A stretch of 64,000 nucleotides of DNA from DATDPM01 sp963841995 (GCA_963841995.1 CAWJEX010000003.1:1-64000), one strand, 5' to 3'. Shown: positions 35,193-44,120, counted from the stretch's first letter. A program made the numbers and translations. Notes: generated from the letters alone by a model not told the origin.

Positions 35193-36059
35193 ATGAAAAC
35201 GATCTTTGTGCCGACCAGCGGCAGCGAAACAGATCATGCCGTCTTTCGGACGGCGCTTTGTGCGGCGCGGCCGCTGCAGGCCCATCTCGAGTTTTTTCAT
35301 GTGCGGGTCGGCCTGGGCGACGCAGCATTTTACACGCCGCACGTCGAATTTGCCCGCGGGCGCGCCGTTGAAGCCGCCCTTTCCCAATTGCAGCAGGAGG
35401 AGGCAAGTCGTTCCGCTGCGGCGTCGCGGCATTTCCATGCCTTTTGCAAGCAGATGAAAATCGATGTGATCGAGCGACCAAACAAGCGCGGTGCCGTCAC
35501 CGCGAGATGGTGCGAGGAAGAGAACAACGCACTCGAGCGAATCACACTACGTGCGCGACACAACGACCTCGTCGTCGTGGGCCGCGCCACGCGGCCCAAC
35601 GGTCTCCCGCTCGACTTGTTGGAGCGGATATTGCTGACCTGTGGGCGCCCGTTGCTTATCGCGCCAGTGAAACCGCCACGCACGGTGATTGGCACTGTGA
35701 TGGTATGCTGGAAAGAGACGCCCGAAGCGGCGCGGGCGGTTACCGCCGCTCTCCCGTTGTTGGCAAAGGCCAAGCGCGTCGTGTTCGTGGCCATCGTTGA
35801 AAACGGAGAGCCGTCGCTCGAAAGCTTGCGCGACATCGCTCACCAGATGGCATGGCATGGAATTCGCGCCAAAGCGCGCCTCGTTGCGAAGACGCGGCGG
35901 CCCGCTGCAGAACAACTTGCCCTAACCGCGGCGGAACACGGCGCGGATCTCATGGTAATGGGTGGCTATGGACATTCGCGGGCGCGGGAGTTGATCTTCG
36001 GCGGTTGTACCCAGTTTTTTCTCGATCACGCTGATATTCCGGTGTTTTTGCTGCACTGA
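35193..36059 (+). CDS. universal stress protein (UspA family)
   Basis: The 288-residue protein has an N-terminal Usp half (MKTIFVPTSGSETDHAVFRT) and a C-terminal half ending ADLMVMGGYGHSRARELIFG with the G-x2-G-x9-G ATP-binding pattern and PVFLLH. Tandem-domain Usp proteins act in stress survival; the target is unknown. It starts 22 bases after bcp, behind AGGATGG, and may be co-transcribed with it. Confidence 0.85.
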   Translation: MKTIFVPTSGSETDHAVFRTALCAARPLQAHLEFFHVRVGLGDAAFYTPHVEFARGRAVEAALSQLQQEEASRSAAASRHFHAFCKQMKIDVIERPNKRGAVTARWCEEENNALERITLRARHNDLVVVGRATRPNGLPLDLLERILLTCGRPLLIAPVKPPRTVIGTVMVCWKETPEAARAVTAALPLLAKAKRVVFVAIVENGEPSLESLRDIAHQMAWHGIRAKARLVAKTRRPAAEQLALTAAEHGADLMVMGGYGHSRARELIFGGCTQFFLDHADIPVFLLH

Positions 36060-36181
36060 GCCGATCTTGGAATTGACGCTTGAAACGAGATTAAGCGGGA
36101 TTGACGTGAGTTAATGGGGCTGGGTTCCTGCCCAATAACCCGGTCATGTTATGGATGCCGGTTTGAACCTTGGAGGTGTAT

Positions 36182-36574
36182 ATGTTGCCGCTCACGATCT
36201 TCCTCGGCAAGCTCATCGGGCTTTACTGCATCATCGTGGCGCTGTCGATGATGGCGCACAAGCAAAACGCCGTCGCCACCATCAATGCGCTAATCAGGAA
36301 TCCCCCACTCCTGCTGTTCGTCGAAGTGCTCGGACTCGCTGCTGGCCTCGCCATGGTGCTCGGTCACAATATCTGGTCGGGGGGAGCGCTGCCGGTCGTC
36401 ATAACCCTGCTGGGATGGCTGATGACGATCCGAGGTACTGTGCTAATAGCCATATCGCAGGATGCGACGATCAAATTCTTCGAGGCTTTGCGCTATGAAC
36501 AGCTTTTCTATGTCTACATGAGCGCAACTCTGGTCTTGGGTCTTTTCCTGACCTTTGCGGGCTTCAGCGCATAA
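36182..36574 (+). CDS. small integral membrane protein (four TM)
   Basis: The 130-residue protein has four hydrophobic segments: IFLGKLIGLYCIIVALSMMA, LLLFVEVLGLAAGLAMVLG, VVITLLGWLMTIRGTVLIAI and VYMSATLVLGLFLTFAGF. The ATG at 36182 follows GGAGGTG. No family is recognised with certainty. It follows usp in the same direction, after 120 bases with no clear terminator. Confidence 0.6.
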   Translation: MLPLTIFLGKLIGLYCIIVALSMMAHKQNAVATINALIRNPPLLLFVEVLGLAAGLAMVLGHNIWSGGALPVVITLLGWLMTIRGTVLIAISQDATIKFFEALRYEQLFYVYMSATLVLGLFLTFAGFSA

Positions 36575-36634
36575 TGCTGCGCGCCTCGCCGCCCCACTTC
36601 CAATATTTGTTGGGCGCGCTAGCGCCGCCGCTGC

Positions 36635-37215
36635 GCTGTTTCATGTGCCAAGCCAGGAATCGCCCCGCATGTTGCAGGAATTCGACGCGACGCTAAGACC
36701 GCGAGGGGTGATGTTAGAGCATGATCTTGTCAGCTCGAATCGCCGGCGTTACGCTTTTGGTGCGGCGATCCGCTAGGCGCGCCAAGCCGGGCCTTGCCGG
36801 CAAAGGTTTGCGCGCAACAAAGCGCGCGAAGGGCGATGTGGGGCATCGGCCGAACGGCGCAACGCCGCGGGCGCCCGCCAAGGCGCAACCCAAAGGGCCG
36901 GGGTCTGCCGCCCCGGGGTTCGTCGAAGCGCTTGCCCGTAGTCCCGCTACGCGCTACGCCCTTCTCCTGCCCGCGGCGCAAAGTACTTCCGGCGCAGCCG
37001 GTTCCACCTGACAAGATCATACTCCAGTGTCCAATCCGCGCGGCCATAACGAGGAGGGTTGGGACCGCGAGCGTTACGGTTCCGATCACGATCTTGAGAC
37101 GTGGCGTCGCTATATGTCAGCCGCCGGGTTCATCGAGCTTGCTCACTACTACCGCCCTGCCCGCCTGCCGCGCGACCAGAAGCCCTGGCTGGCGAGTGTC
37201 TGGCGGGAGGTGTGA
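36635..37215 (+). pseudogene. SAM-dependent methyltransferase pseudogene, interrupted by a MITE
   Basis: The ends match the intact methyltransferase at 42550: FHVPSQESPRMLQEFDATLR before the insert, and SNPRGHNEEGWDRERYGSDH through WLASVWREV after it. The N-terminal two thirds, including the SAM-binding motif, are missing. The 308-base element at 36717 splits the codons. Removing it with one copy of the dinucleotide duplication restores ATG-TTA-GTG-TCC-AAT, in frame with the homologue. Confidence 0.82.
36717..37024. mobile_element. 308-bp MITE, IS630/mariner type
   Basis: Terminal inverted repeats of 17 bases with one mismatch: left GAGCATGATCTTGTCAG, right end reverse complement GAGTATGATCTTGTCAG. 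It is flanked by TA on the left and CA (a decayed TA) on the right. It has no transposase; the open frames inside are GC-rich chance frames. The GAGC start and TA target link it to the IS630 group, whose full element at 13661 begins GAGCGGGATGATTT, but the inner repeats differ. Confidence 0.85.
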
Positions 37216-37224
37216 TGTGGGCGG

Positions 37225-37267
37225 CGATGCGGGGGAAATGTTGGGGACTGCGGAGAAACTGAAGTGA
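37225..37267 (+). pseudogene. remnant of the 3' end of a bcp-like gene
   Basis: GGDAGEMLGTAEKLK-stop aligns with NGHAEEVLEAAEKLK-stop of bcp at 35170; about 30 of 39 bases agree. It sits directly after the methyltransferase pseudogene and overlaps the next small gene through ATGA. It suggests the small gene originally followed a bcp gene. Confidence 0.55.
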
Positions 37268-37557
37268 TGAGTCTCGTCATCGCCGCCGAAATCGCCGCCG
37301 CAGCTTTCGCCGCCCTCGCGGCAATTCTATGGCATATGCCGCGGTGGTGAAATTGCCGGATTTGACCGACGTCTACGCCGCCGATCCCAAGAAGTCCGCA
37401 GGCGGGCCGGGCGGGAAATCCCGCCTACATCGTCACCGAAGATTTGGACGATCTGACCTGCGCGCTGCAGCTGCAAAGCCGTTACAGCAAATGGGCGGCC
37501 TTCTATGCCGGCGTCGCCGCCGCCCTTCAGGCCATCGTCATTGTGTTGCAGATGTGA
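37267..37557 (+). pseudogene. small membrane protein gene, copy A, with two frame breaks
   Basis: It starts MSLVIAAEIAAAAFAALAAI (a membrane helix). After one frame change near 37325-37345 it reads VVKLPDLTDVYAADPKKSAG, and after a second at the GGGAAA near 37410 it reads NPAYIVTEDLDDLTCALQLQ, SRYSKWAAFYAGVAAALQAI and a hydrophobic end. The last 45 residues recur in copy B at 42380. Function unknown. It may be a real two-helix membrane protein with sequence errors or a decayed one. Confidence 0.55.
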
Positions 37558-37911
37558 GGCGGACGTCGCGAAAATCTACAATCACTGTCGAGATTGTCCA
37601 TTTCAACGGGCCGCCAGGCCCGACTACTTATTGAATTCAAGATTTCGGCCGCCGGCATCGACGCAGCTTGTGCGACCGCAATCTCGATCTGACACAACAT
37701 CGCGACAATCCTTCTCCAATTAAACCGCCGTCCCGGCATCCCAACCTCTCCGTCTCCCAAACCGATGGTCTCATTCAGGTTGGCACAACGACGGCCGATA
37801 AGGTCGCTGTCCCGCGGCGTAGCCGACTAACGGCGAATTCGAATTATTTGATTGATAAATGCGACTAATTATCGATAGCATCTTATTGGTCTTTGGGGGA
37901 TAAAAGCAAAT
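37558..37911. other. porin upstream region
   Basis: About 350 bases, visibly more AT-rich toward the porin start (TTTGATTGATAAATGCG). No gene, repeat or convincing hairpin seen. It probably holds the promoter of the porin-propeller-peroxidase cluster. Confidence 0.4.
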
Positions 37912-39480
37912 ATGAGTACATTCAGGGGGTTAGTACGCTCATGCCAGGATCGTAAAGCATATCTGGTATCCCGCGACCAAAGTCGTTCTGCGTTGTACGA
38001 CTTGCTGCGGTTCGACTTGAGACGGTTGGGAATTATTCTATCGGCGGCTGGTATCTCGATTTTTTGCCTCTGGAGCAACCCTGCTTTCTCCGCGCCTCCG
38101 CAGGTCCAGGTGCCAACCGAAGAGCAGCTTCAGCTAAACGAACAGACGACGCCCGGGGGCGGGCCTCTAGATTTTTTGAGCGGGCTTGCGCGGAGCAACT
38201 ACCTCCTTGGCAACATGTGGGGTCTGCGCCCGTTCCTCAGCCAGTACGGCATGTCCTTCGCCTTACAGGAAACCAGCGAGGAACTGGGCAATGTAAGTGG
38301 GGGGACCAGGCAAGGCTTCGAGTATGACGGGCTGACCCAGATGCTCCTGCAGCTGGATACCAACCGCGCCTTCGGCTGGTACGGCGGCACGTTCAATGTC
38401 AGCGGGCTGCAATATCACGGTCGGAATCTGAGCGCGGACAATCTTTCGACGCTGCAAACCGCAAGCGGTATCGAAGCGGATCGCGCCACGCGGCTCTGGG
38501 AACTGTGGTACGATCAGAAATTCCTCGACGAGGATCGGCTCGACGTGAAGATCGGCCAGCAGAGCCTCGATCAGGAATTCATGGTCAGCCAGAACGCGCT
38601 GCTCTTCGTCAACACCATGTTCGGTTGGCCGATGGTGCCCTCGGCAGATATGCCCGGCGGGGGTCCGGCCTATCCGCTTTCCGCCTCGGGTGTGCGAATC
38701 CAGGCGCGTCCCGTCGATTCGCTGACTTTCCTGGCAGGCGTGTTCAACGGAAGCCCGGTGTCCAACAATAACGGCGATCCCCAGAAAGTGAACCCATCAG
38801 GTACGAGCTTCCCGCTGAACGGCGGCGCATTGGCGATTGCCGAGTTGCAATACTCTTATCCGTCGCTTGGTACGATGCTTTACGCGGATCAGCCTGCGCC
38901 GATGTCGCACGTGTACAAGATCGGCTTCTGGTACGATACGGAAAATCTTGCAGATCAGCGCTACGACAACACCGGGCTATCGCTTGCCAGTCCGGCAAGC
39001 ACCGGCATACCGCGATCCCACCACGGCAACTACAGTATTTACGCCGTCGCCGATCAGATGGTTTGGCAGGATCCGGAAGAGGCCGACAGGACGGTGGGCG
39101 TTTTTGCCCGGGCCATGGGAACGCCGGAAGTCGACCGCAACCTGATCGATTTCAGTCTCAATCTCGGGCTCACCCTCCATGAGCCAATCAAGCATCGCGA
39201 CGACGACACCTTCGGGGTTGGTTTGGGCTATGCCAAGGTCAGCGGTCGTGCGGCCAGCCTCGACCGCGACACGGCGTTTTTCACGAATTCCTTCAACCCG
39301 GCGCGGACGAGCGAAACCTTCGTCGAAACGACGTACTCCTATGCATTTACGCCCTGGGTGCAGCTCCAGCCCGACTTTCAATACGTGTTCAACCCTGGCG
39401 GCGGGCTTGCGAATGCGAGCGGCACGGAGCGGATCAGAGACGAAGCCGTGGTCGGTTTGCGCACGAACATCCTGTTCTGA
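37912..39480 (+). CDS. OprB-family carbohydrate-type porin
   Basis: Outer-membrane beta-barrel. A long basic N-region precedes a signal segment (LGIILSAAGISIFCLWSNPA, cut after FSA). The mature part has the OprB text: GMSFALQETSEELGNVSGG, LWELWYDQKFLDEDRLDVKI, GQQSLDQEFMVSQNALLFVN, FYDTENL-type IGFWYDTENLADQRYD, and ends in TNILF with the C-terminal phenylalanine of barrel proteins. The 522-residue form may be a little long; a later start is possible. It leads a three-gene cluster with the propeller and peroxidase genes. Confidence 0.85.
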   Translation: MSTFRGLVRSCQDRKAYLVSRDQSRSALYDLLRFDLRRLGIILSAAGISIFCLWSNPAFSAPPQVQVPTEEQLQLNEQTTPGGGPLDFLSGLARSNYLLGNMWGLRPFLSQYGMSFALQETSEELGNVSGGTRQGFEYDGLTQMLLQLDTNRAFGWYGGTFNVSGLQYHGRNLSADNLSTLQTASGIEADRATRLWELWYDQKFLDEDRLDVKIGQQSLDQEFMVSQNALLFVNTMFGWPMVPSADMPGGGPAYPLSASGVRIQARPVDSLTFLAGVFNGSPVSNNNGDPQKVNPSGTSFPLNGGALAIAELQYSYPSLGTMLYADQPAPMSHVYKIGFWYDTENLADQRYDNTGLSLASPASTGIPRSHHGNYSIYAVADQMVWQDPEEADRTVGVFARAMGTPEVDRNLIDFSLNLGLTLHEPIKHRDDDTFGVGLGYAKVSGRAASLDRDTAFFTNSFNPARTSETFVETTYSYAFTPWVQLQPDFQYVFNPGGGLANASGTERIRDEAVVGLRTNILF

Positions 39481-39656
39481 GGGAGCTGAGGATGTCTCCG
39501 TCCATCCACTGCCCCGACGTTCACCGTGGAAAGAAGAGGAAGAAAGTGTTTGGCAGACCGTTCCCGGCGGTCTTGACGACACGCGGGAGGGAACGTACTG
39601 TGAATGACACGCATTCGCATTTATTCGTTGACGGGCAACTCTAAATTCGGCAGGGA

Positions 39657-40832
39657 ATGAGCCCCATGATGCATTTCATGCGGCACGTGCTGCGGCCAGC
39701 CATTGCCGTGCTAGCTGCATCGCTCATCGTAACAATGGCGCCAGCGAATGGGGCTCGGGCGGAAGGGACCCAGGGACTGCTTGAAACGATCCACAAGCAC
39801 GTCACCCGGACCTCGACCGTGACCGATAACGGCGACCTCAATCCTTATGCCGTGGTGATCGCTCCGGTATCCGCCGGAAAAGTTCAGAAGGACGATGTGC
39901 TCGTCGACAATTTCAACAATCTGTCGAATCTGCAGGGCACTGGGACGACGATCGTCGACTACAACCCGTCCACGAAAAAGACGACACTGTTCGCAAAGCT
40001 GCCGCAGAACTTGCCGCAATGTCCTGGCGGCGTCGGTTTGACGACGGCAATGACAATGCTCAAGAGCGGCTGGGTAATCGTGGGAAGCACGCCGAGCACC
40101 GACGGAACCACCCGCACCAAGGGCGCCGGCTGCCTGCTCGTGTTTGATGCGAACGGTCAGCTCGTCGCCACCTGGACGGGCCCGAACATCAATGGGCCTT
40201 GGGGCAACATGGCGACGGTCGATAACGGCGTGACGGCCACGCTATTCGTCAGCATGGCCGGCTTTGACGTTCCCGGGCCCGAGGTCCTCGATCCCAATAC
40301 CGGCTATGCGGTGACGATCAACAAAGCCACGGTTTTGCGGATCGAGCTTTCCATCCCCGAAGGAAAGCCGCCGGCGATCACCAACCAGACCGTGATTGCC
40401 GACGGCTTAAGTGCGCGGTCCGACAAAGATGTATTCCTGATTGGACCCACCGGCCTGGCGTTGGCTGCCGCCGGCACACTTTATGTGTCGGATGCGCTCG
40501 GCAACCGGATCGTCGCGATCCCCGATGCGACGACGCGTCAGGATAGCGCGGGAACGGGTCGGACGGTGACGAAGGACAGCTTGCTCAAGCGGCCGTTGGC
40601 GCTGGCCATGACTGCCGACGGCCACCTGCTGGCCTGCAACGCCAAGAACGGGCAGGTCGTGGAAGTGGATCCGGCGATGGGAAAACAGATCTATGCCCAA
40701 TGGATCGATACGAACCAGGCGCAATCTCCGCCGGGCAACGGCGATTTGTTCGGTATTGCCATGACCCCCGACGGGAAAGGCTTTTATTACGTCGAGGACG
40801 ATGTGAACACGCTGATGGAAGCGGTCCGATGA
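39657..40832 (+). CDS. secreted beta-propeller (NHL/SMP-30-like) protein
   Basis: A signal peptide (AIAVLAASLIVTMAPANGAR) is followed by about 350 residues of repeated blades such as TGLALAAAGTLYVSDALGNR, RPLALAMTADGHLLACNAKN and GDLFGIAMTPDGKGFYYVED. The blades G-x-A-x-(D/A)-x2-G-x-L-Y-V-(S/A)-D are of NHL/SMP-30 character. Probably periplasmic. The substrate is unknown; it may bind a ligand or partner rather than catalyse. Its stop overlaps the start of the Dyp peroxidase (ATGA), so the two are translated together. Confidence 0.75.
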   Translation: MSPMMHFMRHVLRPAIAVLAASLIVTMAPANGARAEGTQGLLETIHKHVTRTSTVTDNGDLNPYAVVIAPVSAGKVQKDDVLVDNFNNLSNLQGTGTTIVDYNPSTKKTTLFAKLPQNLPQCPGGVGLTTAMTMLKSGWVIVGSTPSTDGTTRTKGAGCLLVFDANGQLVATWTGPNINGPWGNMATVDNGVTATLFVSMAGFDVPGPEVLDPNTGYAVTINKATVLRIELSIPEGKPPAITNQTVIADGLSARSDKDVFLIGPTGLALAAAGTLYVSDALGNRIVAIPDATTRQDSAGTGRTVTKDSLLKRPLALAMTADGHLLACNAKNGQVVEVDPAMGKQIYAQWIDTNQAQSPPGNGDLFGIAMTPDGKGFYYVEDDVNTLMEAVR

Positions 40833-42202
40833 ATAAAGGAGACGGCGGGAGCGCGGGTCCGACCCGCCGCGGCTTTCTGACCAAAACGGCCGGGCTCGTC
40901 GCCGTCGCAGGGTCGACGTTCGGTGTGGGTACGGCGGCCGAGGTTCTCGCGAAGGCGAATGATCAAGCCGCAGAAGACCGCGCCCGCCAGACCGAGCCAT
41001 TTTGCGGAATGCATCAGGGCGGAATCGTCACGCCCTTGCAGAGCCATACCTACTTCGCTGCCTTCGACCTCACGACCGCGAAGCGCGACGACGTCGTCAA
41101 GATGCTGCAAGCCTGGACGGCGGCGGCGGCCCGAATGGCGCGCGGCATGCCGATCAAACCCTTCGCGCAGACCGAGATTTCCTATGGGACTGACCTTGGC
41201 ACGACCCCCACGACGACCAGCACGGAGGATTATCCCGCGCCGACGACCGTCACCGCGCCAGATACCGGCGAGACCTCCGGCCTGCCGCCCGCCCGCCTGA
41301 CCTTGACGTTCGGATTCGGCGCGGGGCTGTTCGTCAAGGACAACAGAGATCGCTACGGGATCGCGAAGCACCGGCCGGAAGCCCTGATCGACATGCCGCG
41401 CTTTGTCGGCGACCAGTTGGTGGAGACCCATACGGGGGGCGATCTGTCGGTACAGGCTTGCGCCGACGATCCGCAGGTAGCCTTCCATGCCGTGCGGCAG
41501 CTGGCGCGACTCGCCAATGATGTGGCGCAGGTGCGGTGGGCACAGACCGGCTTCATGCCCAACTTCGGCGCCAAGCAGACGCCGCGCAATCTGATGGGCT
41601 TCAAGGATGGGACGAGCAATCCGTCGATCGCCGATCCAAAGGCGATGGACAAGTTCGTCTGGGTCGGCAGCGAGGGACCGGACTGGATGCACGGGGGCAG
41701 TTATCTGGTCGCCCGCCGCATCCGCATCGCGCTCGAGCACTGGGACCGGACCAAGGTTGATTTCCAGGAGCAGACGGTCGGCCGGCATAAAGTCTCCGGA
41801 GCCCCGCTCGGCATGAAAAACGAGTTTGATTCGCTGAACTTGGACGCGACGGACAAGGACGGAAACCCGGTCATTTCCGAGAATGCACATGTCCGGCTCG
41901 CCGCCGCTGCAAACAACGATGGCGCCCAAATTCTTCGCCGGCCTTACTCCTACAGCGACGGCGTGAATTTTACTGCGGAGCGCTGGCCGCCATGGCGGCA
42001 AGGCATGGAATACGACGCGGGCCTATTCTTCGTCTGCTATCAGCGCGACCCGCGGACCGGGTTCATCAAGATATTCGAGAACATGGCGAAGCTGGACATG
42101 ATGAATCAGTTCGCCACCCATGTCGGCGGCGGCCTTTTCGCATGCCCCGGCGGCGTCGCCCAGGGCGCGTATATCGGCCAGCGCCTTTTCGACGAGGCGT
42201 AA
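40829..42202 (+). CDS. Tat-exported Dyp-type peroxidase (EfeB-like)
   Basis: Haem peroxidase. The N-terminus PTRRGFLTKTAGLVAVAGST is a twin-arginine signal. The mature part has the Dyp motif GFKDGTSNP (G-x-x-D-G, catalytic Asp), the haem region around HTGGDLSVQACADDPQVAFH, VARRIRIALEHWDRTKVDFQ and the ending FACPGGVAQGAYIGQRLF. Layout and length (457 aa) match EfeB, which works with EfeU/EfeO in iron uptake, but neither is present here; instead it is coupled to a propeller and a porin. The start at 40829 is chosen for the overlap and Tat signal; the open frame extends upstream inside the propeller gene. Confidence 0.9.
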   Translation: MNKGDGGSAGPTRRGFLTKTAGLVAVAGSTFGVGTAAEVLAKANDQAAEDRARQTEPFCGMHQGGIVTPLQSHTYFAAFDLTTAKRDDVVKMLQAWTAAAARMARGMPIKPFAQTEISYGTDLGTTPTTTSTEDYPAPTTVTAPDTGETSGLPPARLTLTFGFGAGLFVKDNRDRYGIAKHRPEALIDMPRFVGDQLVETHTGGDLSVQACADDPQVAFHAVRQLARLANDVAQVRWAQTGFMPNFGAKQTPRNLMGFKDGTSNPSIADPKAMDKFVWVGSEGPDWMHGGSYLVARRIRIALEHWDRTKVDFQEQTVGRHKVSGAPLGMKNEFDSLNLDATDKDGNPVISENAHVRLAAAANNDGAQILRRPYSYSDGVNFTAERWPPWRQGMEYDAGLFFVCYQRDPRTGFIKIFENMAKLDMMNQFATHVGGGLFACPGGVAQGAYIGQRLFDEA

Positions 42203-42379
42203 CAGTTTTGAACCGTGCGGGACCTTCGGCTTGGCAGGCCGCCCCGGAATTTCCGTCATGAAAGAGCGGACGCTGACGGGAGTTCGCGACGCAGGAGCGT
42301 TCATGTAGCGGATTCACCGGCCTGCCGCTAAAATTTTCATCGATAGACCGTCGCCGGTAGAGAGACAGTGGCAGGTAGA

Positions 42380-42553
42380 GTAGGACCTGTTGCGCGGACC
42401 GGCCAAGCGGGGAATCCCTGCCGCATCGTCACCGAGGATTTGGACGAACTGACTTGCGCGTTGCGGCTGCAAAGCCGCTACAGCAAATGGGCGGCCTTCT
42501 ATGCCGGCCTCGCAGCGGCGCTTCGGGCGGTGGTGATCGTGTTCAGGATATGA
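42380..42553 (+). pseudogene. small membrane protein gene, copy B, 3' part
   Basis: AGNPCRIVTEDLDELTCALR and SRYSKWAAFYAGLAAALRAV match the last 45 residues of copy A (37430-37557) closely at the DNA level too. The front half is absent; the frame runs into unrelated sequence before 42400. The stop overlaps the methyltransferase start (ATATGA), as in an intact operon. Confidence 0.6.
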
Positions 42554-43203
42554 AGAGGCAGACGGCTACGGCACCGATGAAGCTCAGCCCGCAAGACCTG
42601 CACGATATTTCCGGCCGCACGCTGAAACATTACGACCAGCGCGCCGAGGATTTCTGGGAAGGCACGCGCGATCACGATGTCAGCCAGAACATCGAGGCGC
42701 TGTTGCAATACATCGAAGGCGAGCCGCCGTTTACGATACTCGATTTCGGCTGTGGGCCGGGGCGCGATCTCAAGGCGTTTGCCGAACGCGGCCACCGCCC
42801 GGTCGGTTTGGAAGGCGCAGTGCAATTCGCCGCCATGGCGCGGGCGCATAGCGGCTGCGAGGTGTGGCAGCAGGATTTCCTCAAACTTGACCTGCCGGAT
42901 TGCTGTTTCGACGGCGTGTTCGCCAACGCCACGATGTTTCACGTGCCGAGCCAGGAGTTGCCGCGCGTGTTGCGGGAATTGCACGCAACCCTGAAGCCGC
43001 AAGGCGTGATGTTGGCATCGAATCCGCACGGCCATAACGAGGAGGGCTGGGACCGCGAACGTTACGGCGCGTATCACGATCTTGAGACGTGGCGCGGCTA
43101 TATGTCGGCCGCCGGATTCGTCGAGCTTACGCACTTCTACCGGCCTGCCGGCCTGCCGCGCGACCGGCAGCCCTGGCTGGCGAGCGTGTGGCGCAAAGTG
43201 TGA
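42550..43203 (+). CDS. class I SAM-dependent methyltransferase
   Basis: The 217-residue Rossmann methyltransferase has motif I ILDFGCGPGRDLKAFAERGH, GLEGAVQFAAMA, DFLKLDLPDCCFDGVFANAT (motif II/III region) and a late LASNPHGHNEEGWDRERYG unique to this subgroup. The substrate is unknown. It overlaps the small membrane protein remnant upstream by 4 bases. A broken paralogue with the MITE is at 36635. Confidence 0.82.
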   Translation: MKRQTATAPMKLSPQDLHDISGRTLKHYDQRAEDFWEGTRDHDVSQNIEALLQYIEGEPPFTILDFGCGPGRDLKAFAERGHRPVGLEGAVQFAAMARAHSGCEVWQQDFLKLDLPDCCFDGVFANATMFHVPSQELPRVLRELHATLKPQGVMLASNPHGHNEEGWDRERYGAYHDLETWRGYMSAAGFVELTHFYRPAGLPRDRQPWLASVWRKV

Positions 43204-43217
43204 AGTCGACACTCACA

Positions 43218-43679
43218 ATGGCGACCACACGCCACTATGAAGATCCTCGTGGAAGCCATCTGCCGGCTCTCGAACAGAATATTCTGCGATATCGCGCCAT
43301 CGAGATGGTCCTCGCCCTCTTCTATGCGGAAGACTTGCGGAAGGCGATCATCGGGTGCGTTCAAACGACGGACCGATTAAGAAATAGGCTTGATGACAAG
43401 GTCGGCCAGCACGAACGCGTCCCAGCGGGTGCCAAGAAACCGCTGCAGAAAGCGCTTAAAGCGCTCGCGGCTGACCAAGTTTTTACTGAAGATGAAATGA
43501 TCCAAATAGAGAAATTGATAGACTATCGGAACGATATCGCTCATCGACTCGAAGAGCTAAACGCCGACATTAGTCTCCCACATGGTTTGCAAGGAACCGT
43601 GTACGGTTTCGCTCTACTACAGAGCCACAATATGACTATGCGGCTGCAGAAAGATTACGTTTCTATCGGCGACTACTGA
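43218..43679 (+). CDS. HEPN-motif protein of unknown function
   Basis: The 153-residue, mostly helical protein has near its C-terminus the segment IEKLIDYRNDIAHRLEEL, whose R-N-D-I-A-H fits the R-x4-6-H active motif of HEPN RNases. HEPN proteins often act as toxins or defence effectors; some are inactive. The start at 43218 is taken over the longer frame, which overlaps the methyltransferase. It starts 14 bases after that gene. Base use is more AT-rich than in neighbours, as in acquired genes. Confidence 0.5.
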   Translation: MATTRHYEDPRGSHLPALEQNILRYRAIEMVLALFYAEDLRKAIIGCVQTTDRLRNRLDDKVGQHERVPAGAKKPLQKALKALAADQVFTEDEMIQIEKLIDYRNDIAHRLEELNADISLPHGLQGTVYGFALLQSHNMTMRLQKDYVSIGDY

Positions 43680-43717
43680 GCAAGAGGGCGCGAAGCAAAT
43701 ATGTGTGGCAACTATCT

Positions 43718-44120
43718 ATGGCACCGCTTCTTTTCGAGATTCCAGAAAAAGCGTTGAAACGAGCGCTGCAGCGGTTACGACGCAACATTGATCGCCAGAT
43801 TACACCCCCGCAAGCTCGAAAATGCGAAGCTTAAAGCTGAACTTTCATTGGATGGAACCGGGCTCACAGACGACCTTCATCCGTATCACCCATATATTCA
43901 GTACGAATTCGGCAACCTGACCGCGCGTGGTGTCGAAATCTGTTACCGTCTATTCGACTTTGGTAGATCACCGATGGCTGTAGCCCATCTCATGCACATT
44001 TCGCTTAGAGCGGCGGTTAGGCGCAAGAAAATGTGGCGAGCAGCCGGTGGGCATAACCGAAAGAAGGGCGACTTCAGCACACTGAAAATCCGGAAATTTT
44101 ATCGGACAAATGATGACTGA
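43718..44120 (+). CDS. hypothetical partner of the HEPN-motif gene, one frame break
   Basis: MAPLLFEIPEKALKRALQR, then after one base (near 43779) YDATLIARLHPRKLENAKLK, ELSLDGTGLTDDLHPYHPYI and a basic C-terminus (AAVRRKKMWRAAGGHNRKKG). Removing one T in CGGTTACG joins the frames. No family is recognised, and no nucleotidyltransferase motif, so it is not an MNT antitoxin. It follows the HEPN gene in the same direction by 38 bases. Confidence 0.45.

Noticed and set aside
36721..37011. Open frames of 96-157 codons inside the MITE
   Set aside because: They cross the inverted ends, lack ribosome sites and have low-complexity Arg/Pro/Gly protein; the element is non-coding.
43218..44120. A HEPN/MNT toxin-antitoxin pair
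   Set aside because: The second gene has no G-S-x-x-x-G...D-x-D nucleotidyltransferase signature, so only the HEPN-like motif is kept as a tentative observation.
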